From: Eutrophocola sp965661105
GTDB lineage: Bacteria > Pseudomonadota > Gammaproteobacteria > Pseudomonadales > Pseudohongiellaceae
Assembly: GCA_965661105.1 (NCBI GenBank)
Contig: CBFICR010000001.1
Location: 62,001 to 126,000, forward strand
DNA length: 64,000 nucleotides
Direction: 5' to 3'
The translations under genes were made by a program, and so were the position numbers. How positions within the stretch are numbered: the stretch's first letter is position 1; each line of letters begins with the position of its first letter. Under the pieces are notes generated by a model. It made no database searches. It saw only the letters and a list, made by a program, of their open reading frames with translations, and was not told the DNA's origin. Below are positions 43,984-52,207 of the stretch, piece after piece.

Positions 43984-45250
43984 TGCTCACCTCCCCGTTG
44001 GCAGCAATACCCCAGGCCTGAATGGCATTGTTGTGGTAATTGTTTCTTTCGCCATATACCCCAACCAGATCATCACGGCTTGGCTGGACGGCGCCGCTTT
44101 CATCAATGGCGCGACTCTTGAGAATGGCTGGCCCACCATTCCAGCGCCAGGCCATACGGAAACGGGTGAATGCTTTTGACAGCACCGGTTCGGTTAATGC
44201 CGCCTCGCCCCAGCTTTGACCGCCATCTGCAGATACTTCTACGCGTGCAATTTTTCCGCCACCAGACCAGGCCACTCCGCTGACTTCATATAAGCCGGGC
44301 TGCCCCAGACTCAGCCCTGAAGACGGACTGGTGATCAGGGATTTAACCCCCATGGGGAAGGTCAGGATTTTGGCTTTTCCACCCAGCAGCACATCGGTGT
44401 AATGAGAGGTCTCATCTCGCGTCATCGTCGGTGCGGCATTGACTTTCAGACGACGCAGCCATTTGACTGACATATTGCCTTCGTAGCCGGGCAGGAAAAG
44501 GCGCATGGGATAACCATTACCGGGTCGCAGACGTTCGCCATTCTGATAAAGCGCGATAATGGCATCGTCCATCATCTTTTCCAGTGGCACACTGCGGCTC
44601 ATGGCAGCAGCATCAGCGCCCTCTGCCAGTACCCACCCTGCGCCCGGTTTAACGCCTGCTTCATCCAGCAAAACCGAAAGTGGTACGCCGGTCCATTCGC
44701 TGCAGGATACCAGACCATGCAGCGCACCAAGTGGCGCCTGCTGTGGTTCAGGATTCATATTTCGCCCACTGTTGCCGGAACATTCCAGAAACTGGATTCG
44801 CGTCACGGTGGGATAACGCATCAAGGCATCCATGGAGAATGTCAACGGACGATCAACCAGGCCATGAATTAACAGTTGATGCTGATCAGGATCGATATCA
44901 GGTATGCCGCTATGATGACGCTCAAAGTGCAGGCTGTTGGGGGTAATGGTGCCATGTAATTTTTCCAGCGGGGTAAAGGAAACCCCGCTTCCCACGACTC
45001 CCGGCGTACCTCCCACAATTTTCTGTACATGCTGTTCATACTGCGATGGCTGACCATAGGGACTCATGTGGGCCCCGGGCGCTTTCATCCATGGCGGAAT
45101 TTCCAGCGGGGCAGCACTGGCAGGCATGGCGGAAAGCAGGCCCATACTGCCGAGCATGGTCGCACCGCCGGTTAAAAACAACCTGCGGTGAACAAGTCCA
45201 TTGCCGGCAACGTCTTCTATTTGCTTACTTGTGTCATCGTTTGATTTCAT
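43970..45250 (-). CDS. SoxC-like sulfite dehydrogenase, molybdenum subunit
   Basis: A 426-residue Tat-exported enzyme: twin Arg in VHRRLFLTGG, cleavage near MPASAAP. Molybdopterin-binding sulfite-oxidase fold (~75-300): QFLECSGNSGRNMNP with the Cys that ligates Mo (~158), and the dimerisation beta domain in the C-terminus (~310-426). It oxidises sulfite to sulfate in the periplasm and passes electrons to the overlapping cytochrome gene. Alternatively it acts on another oxyanion or sulfoxide of the same family; substrate is not provable from sequence. No SoxYZ/SoxAX are in the window. Confidence 0.85.
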   Translation of the reverse strand: MKSNDDTSKQIEDVAGNGLVHRRLFLTGGATMLGSMGLLSAMPASAAPLEIPPWMKAPGAHMSPYGQPSQYEQHVQKIVGGTPGVVGSGVSFTPLEKLHGTITPNSLHFERHHSGIPDIDPDQHQLLIHGLVDRPLTFSMDALMRYPTVTRIQFLECSGNSGRNMNPEPQQAPLGALHGLVSCSEWTGVPLSVLLDEAGVKPGAGWVLAEGADAAAMSRSVPLEKMMDDAIIALYQNGERLRPGNGYPMRLFLPGYEGNMSVKWLRRLKVNAAPTMTRDETSHYTDVLLGGKAKILTFPMGVKSLITSPSSGLSLGQPGLYEVSGVAWSGGGKIARVEVSADGGQSWGEAALTEPVLSKAFTRFRMAWRWNGGPAILKSRAIDESGAVQPSRDDLVGVYGERNNYHNNAIQAWGIAANGEVSNVFA

Positions 45251-45578
45251 GATGAAGCCTCATATTTGAGCTTAATTTTTTTATTATCTGAAGAAATTCT
45301 CTACGCACTGAATTTCTTTCTATTTATTACCCCGAGAGGAACTCGATATAAGCGCATTATTTATTCCGGGTCAATTATGCCACTAGCCATTGTGCTCAAG
45401 AGTTCGCGGTGTTATCAGAATTGCCAGTTGATAATTAAATGGCATCAAGCGGCTGGCAGAATTATGCACAAGTTTCATAAAATGTTTCCCTGGCTTTACA
45501 TCAAGCCGGGGAAGTTGCGCAGTTGCTGCTGCCAATCGTGTTACGATCAACAGATAAACTCATCATCAGGCAACGATC
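45251..45578. other. 328-bp divergent intergenic region
   Basis: This region separates the SoxC-like and site-2 protease genes. A hairpin of CCCTGGCTT/AAGCCGGGG (45488-45511, loop TACATC) lies 68 bp before the protease start. An open frame at 45266-45709 runs across this region into the protease gene in another phase and has no protein character. Nothing else recognised. Confidence 0.5.
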
Positions 45579-46775
45579 ATGGACAAACAACGCGCTGGCA
45601 AAAAAGACAATGCCCACAGCCTGTCACTGTTTACTCTGTTCGGCATCGAGATACGACTGGACATCAGCGTCATCATTATCTTCAGCCTGATCGTTTACAG
45701 CCTGGGTAGCGGTGTCTATGCCAGCTGGCATCCCGACTGGTCACCAAGCGTCACCTGGGGTACTGCCCTGGTGTCGGGACTGGCTTTTTTTGCTTCGCTG
45801 CTGGCCCATGAACTTTCTCACTCTGTGGTCTCGCAATACTTTGGTATACCGGTACCACGCATCACGCTATTCCTGTTTGGCGGTGTCGCTGAAATAAGCC
45901 GTGAACCCGACCGCCCCAAACACGAATTTCTGATCGCCATTGCCGGCCCCCTGATGAGCCTCCTCATTGCCATTGTCTGCACTAATCTGGCCTTTTATAT
46001 GGCAGGTGACATGGACCTGGCTGCTACCATAAACGCCGGAGACTTAACGGTGATTGCCAGTCTGGGCCCACTGGCCACCGCCCTGTTCTGGCTCGGCTCG
46101 ATTAATATGTTGCTGGCCATATTCAACATGATTCCCGGGTTTCCAATGGATGGGGGCCGTGTATTTCGTGCCATCATCTGGGCTGTTACCGGTGATCAGC
46201 TTAAAGCGACGCTGTGGGCTTCCAATGTTGGGCGCTACTTTGGCTGGTTTCTAATGGCCATGGGCGTCATGGGTCTGTTGCAGGGACGTGGCATTGGCAG
46301 TTTATGGTCAATACTGATCGGCTGGTTTCTCTCCAACCTGGCTACCATGAGCTACCGACAGCTGGTCACAGACCGGGCGCTGGGTGGCTTTAAAATAGCA
46401 GATTTAATGCGCACCCATTTCGAAACGGTTGATGCCAGTATGCCTTTGCCAGAGTTTGTCGATAACTACCTGTTGCGTAGCAGTCAGCGACTGTGGCCGG
46501 TAACCAGGGCTGGAAAACTGGCCGGCACAATCAGTCTCGCCCGGATCAATCATCTGCCCACAGAGAACCGGCCACACCTCTCCCTGGGGGAAGCCATGAG
46601 CGCCATTGAAGACATTGATTGTCTGGAACCGCAGACGCCAGCCAAAGACGCCATCAATATTCTGGTCAAGGCAGGGGACGAACCGATTCTGGTGGTGGAG
46701 AATGAAAAAGTGCTCGGTCTGGTTCAGCATTCCGATATCGTGAAGTGGATGTCATTGCATCAAATGTCAGCCTGA
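45579..46775 (+). CDS. Site-2 protease family membrane metalloprotease with CBS domains
   Basis: A 398-residue M50 protease: about six helices, zinc site in FASLLAHELSHSVVSQ (HELSH, ~86), second ligand block in NMIPGFPMDGGRVFRAI (~183-199), then a CBS pair (~275-395; LMRTHFETVDASMPLPEFVD and VLGLVQHSDIVKWM). The CBS-containing S2P subclass is energy-sensing in other bacteria; the substrate is not identifiable here. ATG at 45579 follows CAGGCAACGATC, a weak ribosome site. It lies beside the CbpA/CbpM chaperone genes, in line with a stress role. Confidence 0.9.
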   Translation: MDKQRAGKKDNAHSLSLFTLFGIEIRLDISVIIIFSLIVYSLGSGVYASWHPDWSPSVTWGTALVSGLAFFASLLAHELSHSVVSQYFGIPVPRITLFLFGGVAEISREPDRPKHEFLIAIAGPLMSLLIAIVCTNLAFYMAGDMDLAATINAGDLTVIASLGPLATALFWLGSINMLLAIFNMIPGFPMDGGRVFRAIIWAVTGDQLKATLWASNVGRYFGWFLMAMGVMGLLQGRGIGSLWSILIGWFLSNLATMSYRQLVTDRALGGFKIADLMRTHFETVDASMPLPEFVDNYLLRSSQRLWPVTRAGKLAGTISLARINHLPTENRPHLSLGEAMSAIEDIDCLEPQTPAKDAINILVKAGDEPILVVENEKVLGLVQHSDIVKWMSLHQMSA

Positions 46776-46827
46776 GACGATGCCGGCGAGCCTGCCGGGA
46801 AAAGACATCAAGCTGATTCGGGCGGAT

Positions 46828-47130
46828 TTATTCCTGCAGGAAACGTTGTAAACGCTGATTTAACAGCTCATTTTCTGCCTGCAACTGTTCTCTTTCCTCT
46901 ATAAGTTCAATCACTAAGGCCACGGCAGACCAGTTCAACTTTAAATCCCGCCGTAATCTCACAGCGCGCCGGGCAATACTTACCATGGTCAAATCAAAAG
47001 ACCATTCGGCGGGTTTCTCCCCGCTGGGTTCGACGATGCCATATTCCACCATTTTTATAAAAGAGTTTCTGGGCAACTCCACGGCGTCGCATACATCATT
47101 CAGATCCAGTTCTACAGTGTGATCTTTCAT
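46828..47130 (-). CDS. cbpM: Chaperone modulator CbpM
   Basis: A 100-residue protein with a MerR-like HTH fold: DVCDAVELPRNSFIKMVEYG, then SFDLTMVSIARRAVRLRRDL and a C-terminal helix LIEEREQLQAENELLNQRLQ. CbpM inhibits the co-chaperone and DNA-binding activity of CbpA. ATG 47130 has AGGA seven bases before it; an alternative start at 47136 or 47163 is possible. It follows cbpA with 14 bp between cbpA stop and this start, as in the E. coli pair. Confidence 0.85.
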   Translation of the reverse strand: MKDHTVELDLNDVCDAVELPRNSFIKMVEYGIVEPSGEKPAEWSFDLTMVSIARRAVRLRRDLKLNWSAVALVIELIEEREQLQAENELLNQRLQRFLQE

Positions 47131-47144
47131 AGTCATTTCCTGGC

Positions 47145-48086
47145 TTAATTGGTTAAATCGCAACGGGGGTTAAAATCAGATTTACTCGCCAATGCCTTCC
47201 ACAGTTCTGCACTTTCATCATCCGTTTTATCAGGGATCACAATCTTGAGTACTACATAGAGATCACCCTGTGCTTTTTTACCCGCCAGCCCCTTGCCTTT
47301 GATACGCAGACGATTCCCGCTCTGACTGTCGGGTTTAACAGTGACTTTAATCTGGCCACTGAGTGTCGGCACTTCAATTGAAGCACCCAAGGCGGCTTCC
47401 CAGGGCGACACTGGAACAGTGATGGAAAGGTCGTTGCCAATCACATCGAAGAGCGGGTGGGGAACCAGTTTTATTTTAAGATAGAGATCACCGGGGTCAC
47501 CATTACCAAAACCTGGCGCCCCCTGCCCCTTGAGCCTGATGCGTTCTTTATCCACAACGCCTTTGGGGATTTTGACTTTCAGGGTTTTCCTGACATCCTC
47601 AATACGCCCGGACTCACCATAGTGAGGCAGGTTATAAGCTATGGTTTTTGTTTCGTCATTCAAGGTGTCTTCCAGGAAAATTGGCATATCGATTTCAACA
47701 TCCTGACCGCGTCTGGAAAATCTGTTCTCGCTGCCTGAATGACTGCGCCCGGCACCAGCTCCACGATGCTGAAAATCGGCACCGAAAATGGATTCAAAAA
47801 AATCGGAATAATCGCCAGCGCCATCACTATGCTGCCATCCAGGGGGTGGCGTAAATGGTTTACCCTGGGCTCCGTACTGACGCAGCTGATCATATTCAGC
47901 GCGCTTTTCATCACTGCCCAGCACCTCATAAGCCTCTGCTACCAATTTGAATTGCGCTTCAGCGTCATGTTCCTTGCTGACATCCGGATGGTATTTACGA
48001 GCCAGTCGGCGATAGGCGGTTTTTATGGCCTTTTTATCATCCTCAGGCTTTACCCCAAGTATTGCGTAATAATCTTTAAATTCCAT
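47145..48086 (-). CDS. cbpA: DnaJ-family co-chaperone CbpA
   Basis: A 313-residue DnaJ homologue lacking the Cys-rich zinc region: J domain (~1-70; MEFKDYYAILGVKPEDDKKA and the HPD motif in RKYHPDVSKEH), a Gly/Phe-rich linker (~80-125), then the C-terminal substrate-binding domains (~130-310). CbpA is a DnaK co-chaperone and curved-DNA binding protein. The ATG at 48086 has GAG seven bases upstream; a TTG four codons earlier is also possible. Co-directional with cbpM. Confidence 0.9.
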   Translation of the reverse strand: MEFKDYYAILGVKPEDDKKAIKTAYRRLARKYHPDVSKEHDAEAQFKLVAEAYEVLGSDEKRAEYDQLRQYGAQGKPFTPPPGWQHSDGAGDYSDFFESIFGADFQHRGAGAGRSHSGSENRFSRRGQDVEIDMPIFLEDTLNDETKTIAYNLPHYGESGRIEDVRKTLKVKIPKGVVDKERIRLKGQGAPGFGNGDPGDLYLKIKLVPHPLFDVIGNDLSITVPVSPWEAALGASIEVPTLSGQIKVTVKPDSQSGNRLRIKGKGLAGKKAQGDLYVVLKIVIPDKTDDESAELWKALASKSDFNPRCDLTN

Positions 48087-48313
48087 AATTTTACTCAAGA
48101 TAGCTATTAATTGGCTGTCTGCCAGATCTCCAAGATATTTGATTTTCGCGCTGAAAGTAATGCTTTAAATCAAAAGGTGTTCAGCATTATCTATAAAACC
48201 GTAGCTCAGCTTACGAAAAAATTACGCAGAAATTACGCCACCTGCCCTTTGTTGATGGATTCCTTACATCAGCATTCATTAAGATTTGCTGCACGTTAAT
48301 TCCGGGTGATGCC

Positions 48314-49756
48314 ATGTTTAACCTGCCTTTCAGAATCGGTTCCTTCATCATGCTTATGTGGGGCAGCATTATGCTGATTCCAATCCTGGTATCGGGTGGC
48401 AATCTCTGGGAGATCGGTGTTTTTTTGCAAAGCGCCGTCTGTTGCTACTTCCTGTCATGGCTATTTGGCAGACTGAGTAGTGACTACCAGGTAACCATGG
48501 AGCCCAGACCATTGTTCCTGGCCACCTCCATCAATTGGCTCCTGATGTCCTTTACTGGCGCACTACCCTATGTCTTCTCCATGCCCGGACTGGACTTTAG
48601 TGATGCATTGTTTGAAAGCATCTCGGGCGTCACCACAACCGGCTCAACGGTGATAACAGGTCTGGACAGCTTGCCAATGAGCCTGCTGCTATGGCGTTCC
48701 ATCACACAATGGGTAGGGGGTATCGGTATAATTCTGATGGCAGTCGCGGTACTGCCCTACCTCAAGGTTGGCGGTATGCGACTGTTCAAAACCGAGTCCT
48801 CGGAATGGGCACAACTGGATTCCGGTCATATTTATAAAGCGGCAAAATATATTTCGCTGACCTATTTCACAATCACACTGCTTTGTTATCTGGTTTATCT
48901 GATACTGGGCATGGACTGGTTTGATGCACTCAACCACTCCCTGTCGACCGTTTCCACCGGCGGCTATTCTACACACGACCAGTCCTTTGGCTTTTATCAA
49001 AAACCGTCGATGCTTATCGCTGCCAGCATTTTTATGATTCTGGGTGGTTGTCCGTTCTTTCTTTACATCAAGAGTATTCAGCATCGCTCAAATGATGTCT
49101 TCAGGGATGTGCAGGTGCGCCTGTTTCTTAAACTCATTCTTGTTATGGTGACACTGGTCTGCGTAGCACGCTTATTGAGTCCTCATAGTGAGAATGCCTG
49201 GTCGATATTTGCCAACTCTGCTTTTAATATAGTTTCTGTCATTACCACTACTGGATATGCCAGTCAGGACTATTCCACCTGGGGTAGTTTTTCACTTTTG
49301 ATTTTTGCCTTTCTTACCTTCAGTGGCGCCTGTTCGGGATCGACCTCCGGGGGGATAAAGCTATTTCGTTTTCAGTTATTATATATTTATGTAAAAGAAC
49401 ACCTTGTAAGTGCTGTGCACCCTAAATGCATTCAGAGCCGGGAATATAATCACCGGCCAGTAAGTGAAGAGGTTCTGGTTTCCTCACTGGCATTTCTGTT
49501 TTTTGTGATGTTGTCATGGTTCGTTTGCACCATGCTACTTGCCGCCTGCGGACTTGATCCGGTGACTGCAATCAGTGGCTCATTAACGGCACTGATGAAT
49601 GTAGGTCCCGGGTTTGGAGAAACAATTGGCCCGGCTGGCAATTTCAGCGCACTACCGACACCGGCAAAATACATACTTTGCGGCGCCATGTTGCTGGGCA
49701 GGCTCGAGTACCTTACTCTGGTAGTAATTTTCTCCAGAGAATTCTGGAAGTGGTAA
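48314..49756 (+). CDS. trkH: Trk-type potassium uptake protein TrkH
   Basis: A 480-residue K+ channel subunit with four pore-loop repeats: SGVTTTGSTVITG (~100), STVSTGGYSTHDQ (~213), VISTT-type VITTTGYASQ (~312), and MNVGPGFGETIG (~432). The filter glycines are the selectivity hallmarks of the TrkH/KtrB family. It is membrane embedded and normally gated by a cytoplasmic TrkA/KtrA ring, but no trkA is in view. Stop overlaps the kinase start by one base (TAATG), so the channel and the sensor pair are one operon. Confidence 0.9.
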   Translation: MFNLPFRIGSFIMLMWGSIMLIPILVSGGNLWEIGVFLQSAVCCYFLSWLFGRLSSDYQVTMEPRPLFLATSINWLLMSFTGALPYVFSMPGLDFSDALFESISGVTTTGSTVITGLDSLPMSLLLWRSITQWVGGIGIILMAVAVLPYLKVGGMRLFKTESSEWAQLDSGHIYKAAKYISLTYFTITLLCYLVYLILGMDWFDALNHSLSTVSTGGYSTHDQSFGFYQKPSMLIAASIFMILGGCPFFLYIKSIQHRSNDVFRDVQVRLFLKLILVMVTLVCVARLLSPHSENAWSIFANSAFNIVSVITTTGYASQDYSTWGSFSLLIFAFLTFSGACSGSTSGGIKLFRFQLLYIYVKEHLVSAVHPKCIQSREYNHRPVSEEVLVSSLAFLFFVMLSWFVCTMLLAACGLDPVTAISGSLTALMNVGPGFGETIGPAGNFSALPTPAKYILCGAMLLGRLEYLTLVVIFSREFWKW

Positions 49757-51135
49757 TGCAACGAAACAAAACTCTTTCTACAGGAATACTTTACTGGCTT
49801 GGTATGCCGTCACTGGTTACATTGGCAGGCTATCTTCCTGGTGAACTTGCCACTCATTCCACCTTACTGATTCTTTATCTTTGCTCGGTACTCTATTGTT
49901 CGCTGCAGGCCGATCAGAATGCCGTTATAGCCTGCGCCTTTGTCAGCTTCTTCATGTTCAACTATTTTCATACTGATCCGCAGTACTCCCTGCTGATGCA
50001 CAACCTTAATGAATTTATTTCATCACTGGTTTTCGTCGGTTTTGCCGCCCTGGCCGGCAGCATCTCTACTCGCATCAAGTCCCAGGTCATCAGTCTGGAA
50101 CGGCAAAAGGAATTCCTGAATGCGCAAATAATGCTGGCGCACAAGTGTCAGGATTTTAGCGAGGAGGTAGAAATCCTTCCGCTTCTTAATGACATTTCCA
50201 AAAATATTTTTTCCAACAAAATACGATTTACTCTTGAGCCCACGGATTCCTTTGCAGGCGCCAGCCACAATGGCTTTCATCTTAACTGGCACACACCAAC
50301 AGCAGGCTCGCTGGATGCGGATATGGAAGCCATGCTGATAAATCTGAAGGAACAGGTAAACAGTGCTTTTGATCGCATGAGTGTCAGAAAGGCGCTAAAG
50401 ATAGTAGAGAGAAAAGGTGATGAAGAGAGACTTCGTTCTGCGCTGCTGTCATCAGTCTCCCATGACCTGAAAACACCTCTGGTTACCATGATAGGTGCGG
50501 CAACCTCTCTGCGTGACCTTGATGCATCACTGAGTGCGAACGACAAGGCCGAACTTGTAAACTCCATTATTGGTGAATCGCGACGCCTTGAAAGCTATAT
50601 CCAGAACCTGCTCGACATGACCCGCCTGGGACATGGCGAATTACCGCTGCACAGGGATTGGGTGTCCATCAATGAAATTTATCATGTGGTGATGAAACGT
50701 ATCAGCCAGCAGTTTCCAGACAATCATATTCAGCTGAAAGCCCGCAAATCCCTGCCACCATTAAATGTTCATGCGGCCCTGATCGAACAGGCCTTATTCA
50801 ATGCCTTTGAAAATGCTATCAAGGCAGGAGGCGAATCCTCAGAAATTCTGGTCGATGTGAATCAGGAAGATGACAGGATTGTCATTTATATTTCAGATCA
50901 CGGACCTGGTCTGCCGCAATCCGAATGGGAAGCTGTCTTTGATCAGTTTTATACTTTCAGTCAGGGTGACTGTTACGAAAAAGGAACAGGGCTGGGACTG
51001 AGTATTTGCCGAAGTATATTCAGGGTTCATATGGGTGATGCCGTGATAGTAAAACCCAAAGCAGGCTTCAATCACTGCCTTATGCTGGTGCTTCCCCTGA
51101 ACATTCCAGGCAAGAATATGGATAAATCCTCATGA
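49756..51135 (+). CDS. KdpD-like sensor histidine kinase (C-terminal half only)
   Basis: A 459-residue kinase matching the membrane and kinase part of KdpD: DUF4118-type helices (~20-105; ITGILYWLGMPSLVTLAGYL region), a short GAF-like part (~130-190), H-box SSVSHDLKTPLVTMIG (~237), N-box NAFENAIKAGG, and G-boxes DHGPGLP and GTGLGLSICRSI. The ~400-residue N-terminal KdpD and USP domains are missing. Truncated KdpD kinases linked to TrkH rather than Kdp are seen in other proteobacteria. Signal is probably K+ or turgor (inference). ATGA overlap couples it to the regulator. Confidence 0.9.
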   Translation: MQRNKTLSTGILYWLGMPSLVTLAGYLPGELATHSTLLILYLCSVLYCSLQADQNAVIACAFVSFFMFNYFHTDPQYSLLMHNLNEFISSLVFVGFAALAGSISTRIKSQVISLERQKEFLNAQIMLAHKCQDFSEEVEILPLLNDISKNIFSNKIRFTLEPTDSFAGASHNGFHLNWHTPTAGSLDADMEAMLINLKEQVNSAFDRMSVRKALKIVERKGDEERLRSALLSSVSHDLKTPLVTMIGAATSLRDLDASLSANDKAELVNSIIGESRRLESYIQNLLDMTRLGHGELPLHRDWVSINEIYHVVMKRISQQFPDNHIQLKARKSLPPLNVHAALIEQALFNAFENAIKAGGESSEILVDVNQEDDRIVIYISDHGPGLPQSEWEAVFDQFYTFSQGDCYEKGTGLGLSICRSIFRVHMGDAVIVKPKAGFNHCLMLVLPLNIPGKNMDKSS

Positions 51136-51821
51136 AGATTCTTATCATTGATGACGAACCACAGATAAGGAAATTTCTCAGCATAAGCCTTGCCTCACAG
51201 GATTACACAGTAATCACAGCCGAAAACGGCCAGAAGGGGATCTCACAGTCTGTGCTGGCTGAACCAGACCTGATTATTCTGGACCTTGGATTACCTGACA
51301 TGGATGGCAAACTGGCACTGCAGCAGATCCTCAACGAAAAGTTTGTGCCGGTTATCGTACTATCGGTGCGTACGTCAGAGGCGGAAAAAGTAGCGACTCT
51401 TGATATGGGCGCCATCGACTATGTTGAAAAGCCATTCAGCGTCAACGAACTTCTTGCCAGAATTCGTCGTGCTACCAATACTGGCAGCATAATCTCCAGG
51501 CAGAACATTATTTACGATGACAATTACCTTAAAATCGACCAGGAAAGCCACAAGGTCTACCTGGACTCGCAACTGGTCACATTGACTAAAAAGGAATGGG
51601 CTGTATTGATTCGGCTTATGGACTCCCCGGGACGACTTGTCACCCAGACCAGCCTGTTACAGGAAGTATGGGGAAAATCCCATCTGGAAGATACGCAGTA
51701 TCTGCGTAACATCATTCTCAAATTGCGACAAAAACTGAAGGACGATGCTGCAAGCCCCCGTTACCTGGAAACAGAACCCGGGATTGGCTACAGATTTATT
51801 GGCTCGACAGAAAGCACCTGA
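51132..51821 (+). CDS. KdpE-like OmpR-family response regulator
   Basis: A 229-residue regulator: acidic pocket IDDEPQIRKF, phospho-Asp in LIILDLGLPDMDG, Lys in YVEKPFSVNELLAR, and a winged helix (~130-225; KEWAVLIRLMDSP, LRNIILKLRQKLKDD and ETEPGIGYRFI). The domain spacing is that of KdpE. It is the last gene of the trkH operon and would regulate trkH expression. ATG is chosen from the overlap ATGA. Confidence 0.9.
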   Translation: MKILIIDDEPQIRKFLSISLASQDYTVITAENGQKGISQSVLAEPDLIILDLGLPDMDGKLALQQILNEKFVPVIVLSVRTSEAEKVATLDMGAIDYVEKPFSVNELLARIRRATNTGSIISRQNIIYDDNYLKIDQESHKVYLDSQLVTLTKKEWAVLIRLMDSPGRLVTQTSLLQEVWGKSHLEDTQYLRNIILKLRQKLKDDAASPRYLETEPGIGYRFIGSTEST

Positions 51822-52207
51822 CACACTATTCCTGTAGCATTCTCTGTTCACAGCCCAATTTAATTGAATCAAATTTCCGCACACTCAGCACCGTCCAGCT
51901 TCCTTTTTAAAACACTTTGTACTTAACTTTTGGAACATACTTTCCGTTACGCTGTCACGATAAATAATAGTCGGTAAAAAACAAAAAAAAACAGTTAATA
52001 CATATTTTGCGTAACCAACCTGCATGTGGCATTATTTGGACACTTTTAATTTTTCGCGCCATTAGATTCGCCTAAGCGAACGACGAAAAATTCAGATTAT
52101 GAGTTACGGACTGAAGAGGGGGAGCAGCATTTTCTCGTGCTGTTTTTTTGCCGTAAGACCTTGATTTCAGTGCGTTATCGCTTATTCCACAAGAGGGGAT
52201 TCACGCT
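51822..52207. other. 386-bp leader region upstream of the ankyrin module
   Basis: AT-rich region without a gene. A nested hairpin and a terminator-like hairpin lie in its second half (52048-52149, described separately). The ribosome site GAGGGGA lies just before the ankyrin ATG. Confidence 0.6.
52048..52149 (+). ncRNA. Candidate structured leader or small RNA
   Basis: An outer stem AATTTTTCG (52048-52056)/CGAAAAATT (52084-52092) encloses an inner stem TTCGC (52067-52071)/GCGAA (52076-52080). About 30 bases later CAGCAT (52125-52130)/GTGCTG (52137-52142) is followed by a T-run to 52149, a weak Rho-independent terminator. Either a small RNA ends here, or this is an attenuator for the ankyrin-DUF1592-DUF1552 operon. 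No known riboswitch family was recognised. Confidence 0.35.

Noticed and set aside
45266..45709. 147-codon plus-strand frame before the site-2 protease.
   Set aside because: It runs into the protease gene in another phase and its translation has Cys, His and Gln clusters with no domain pattern.
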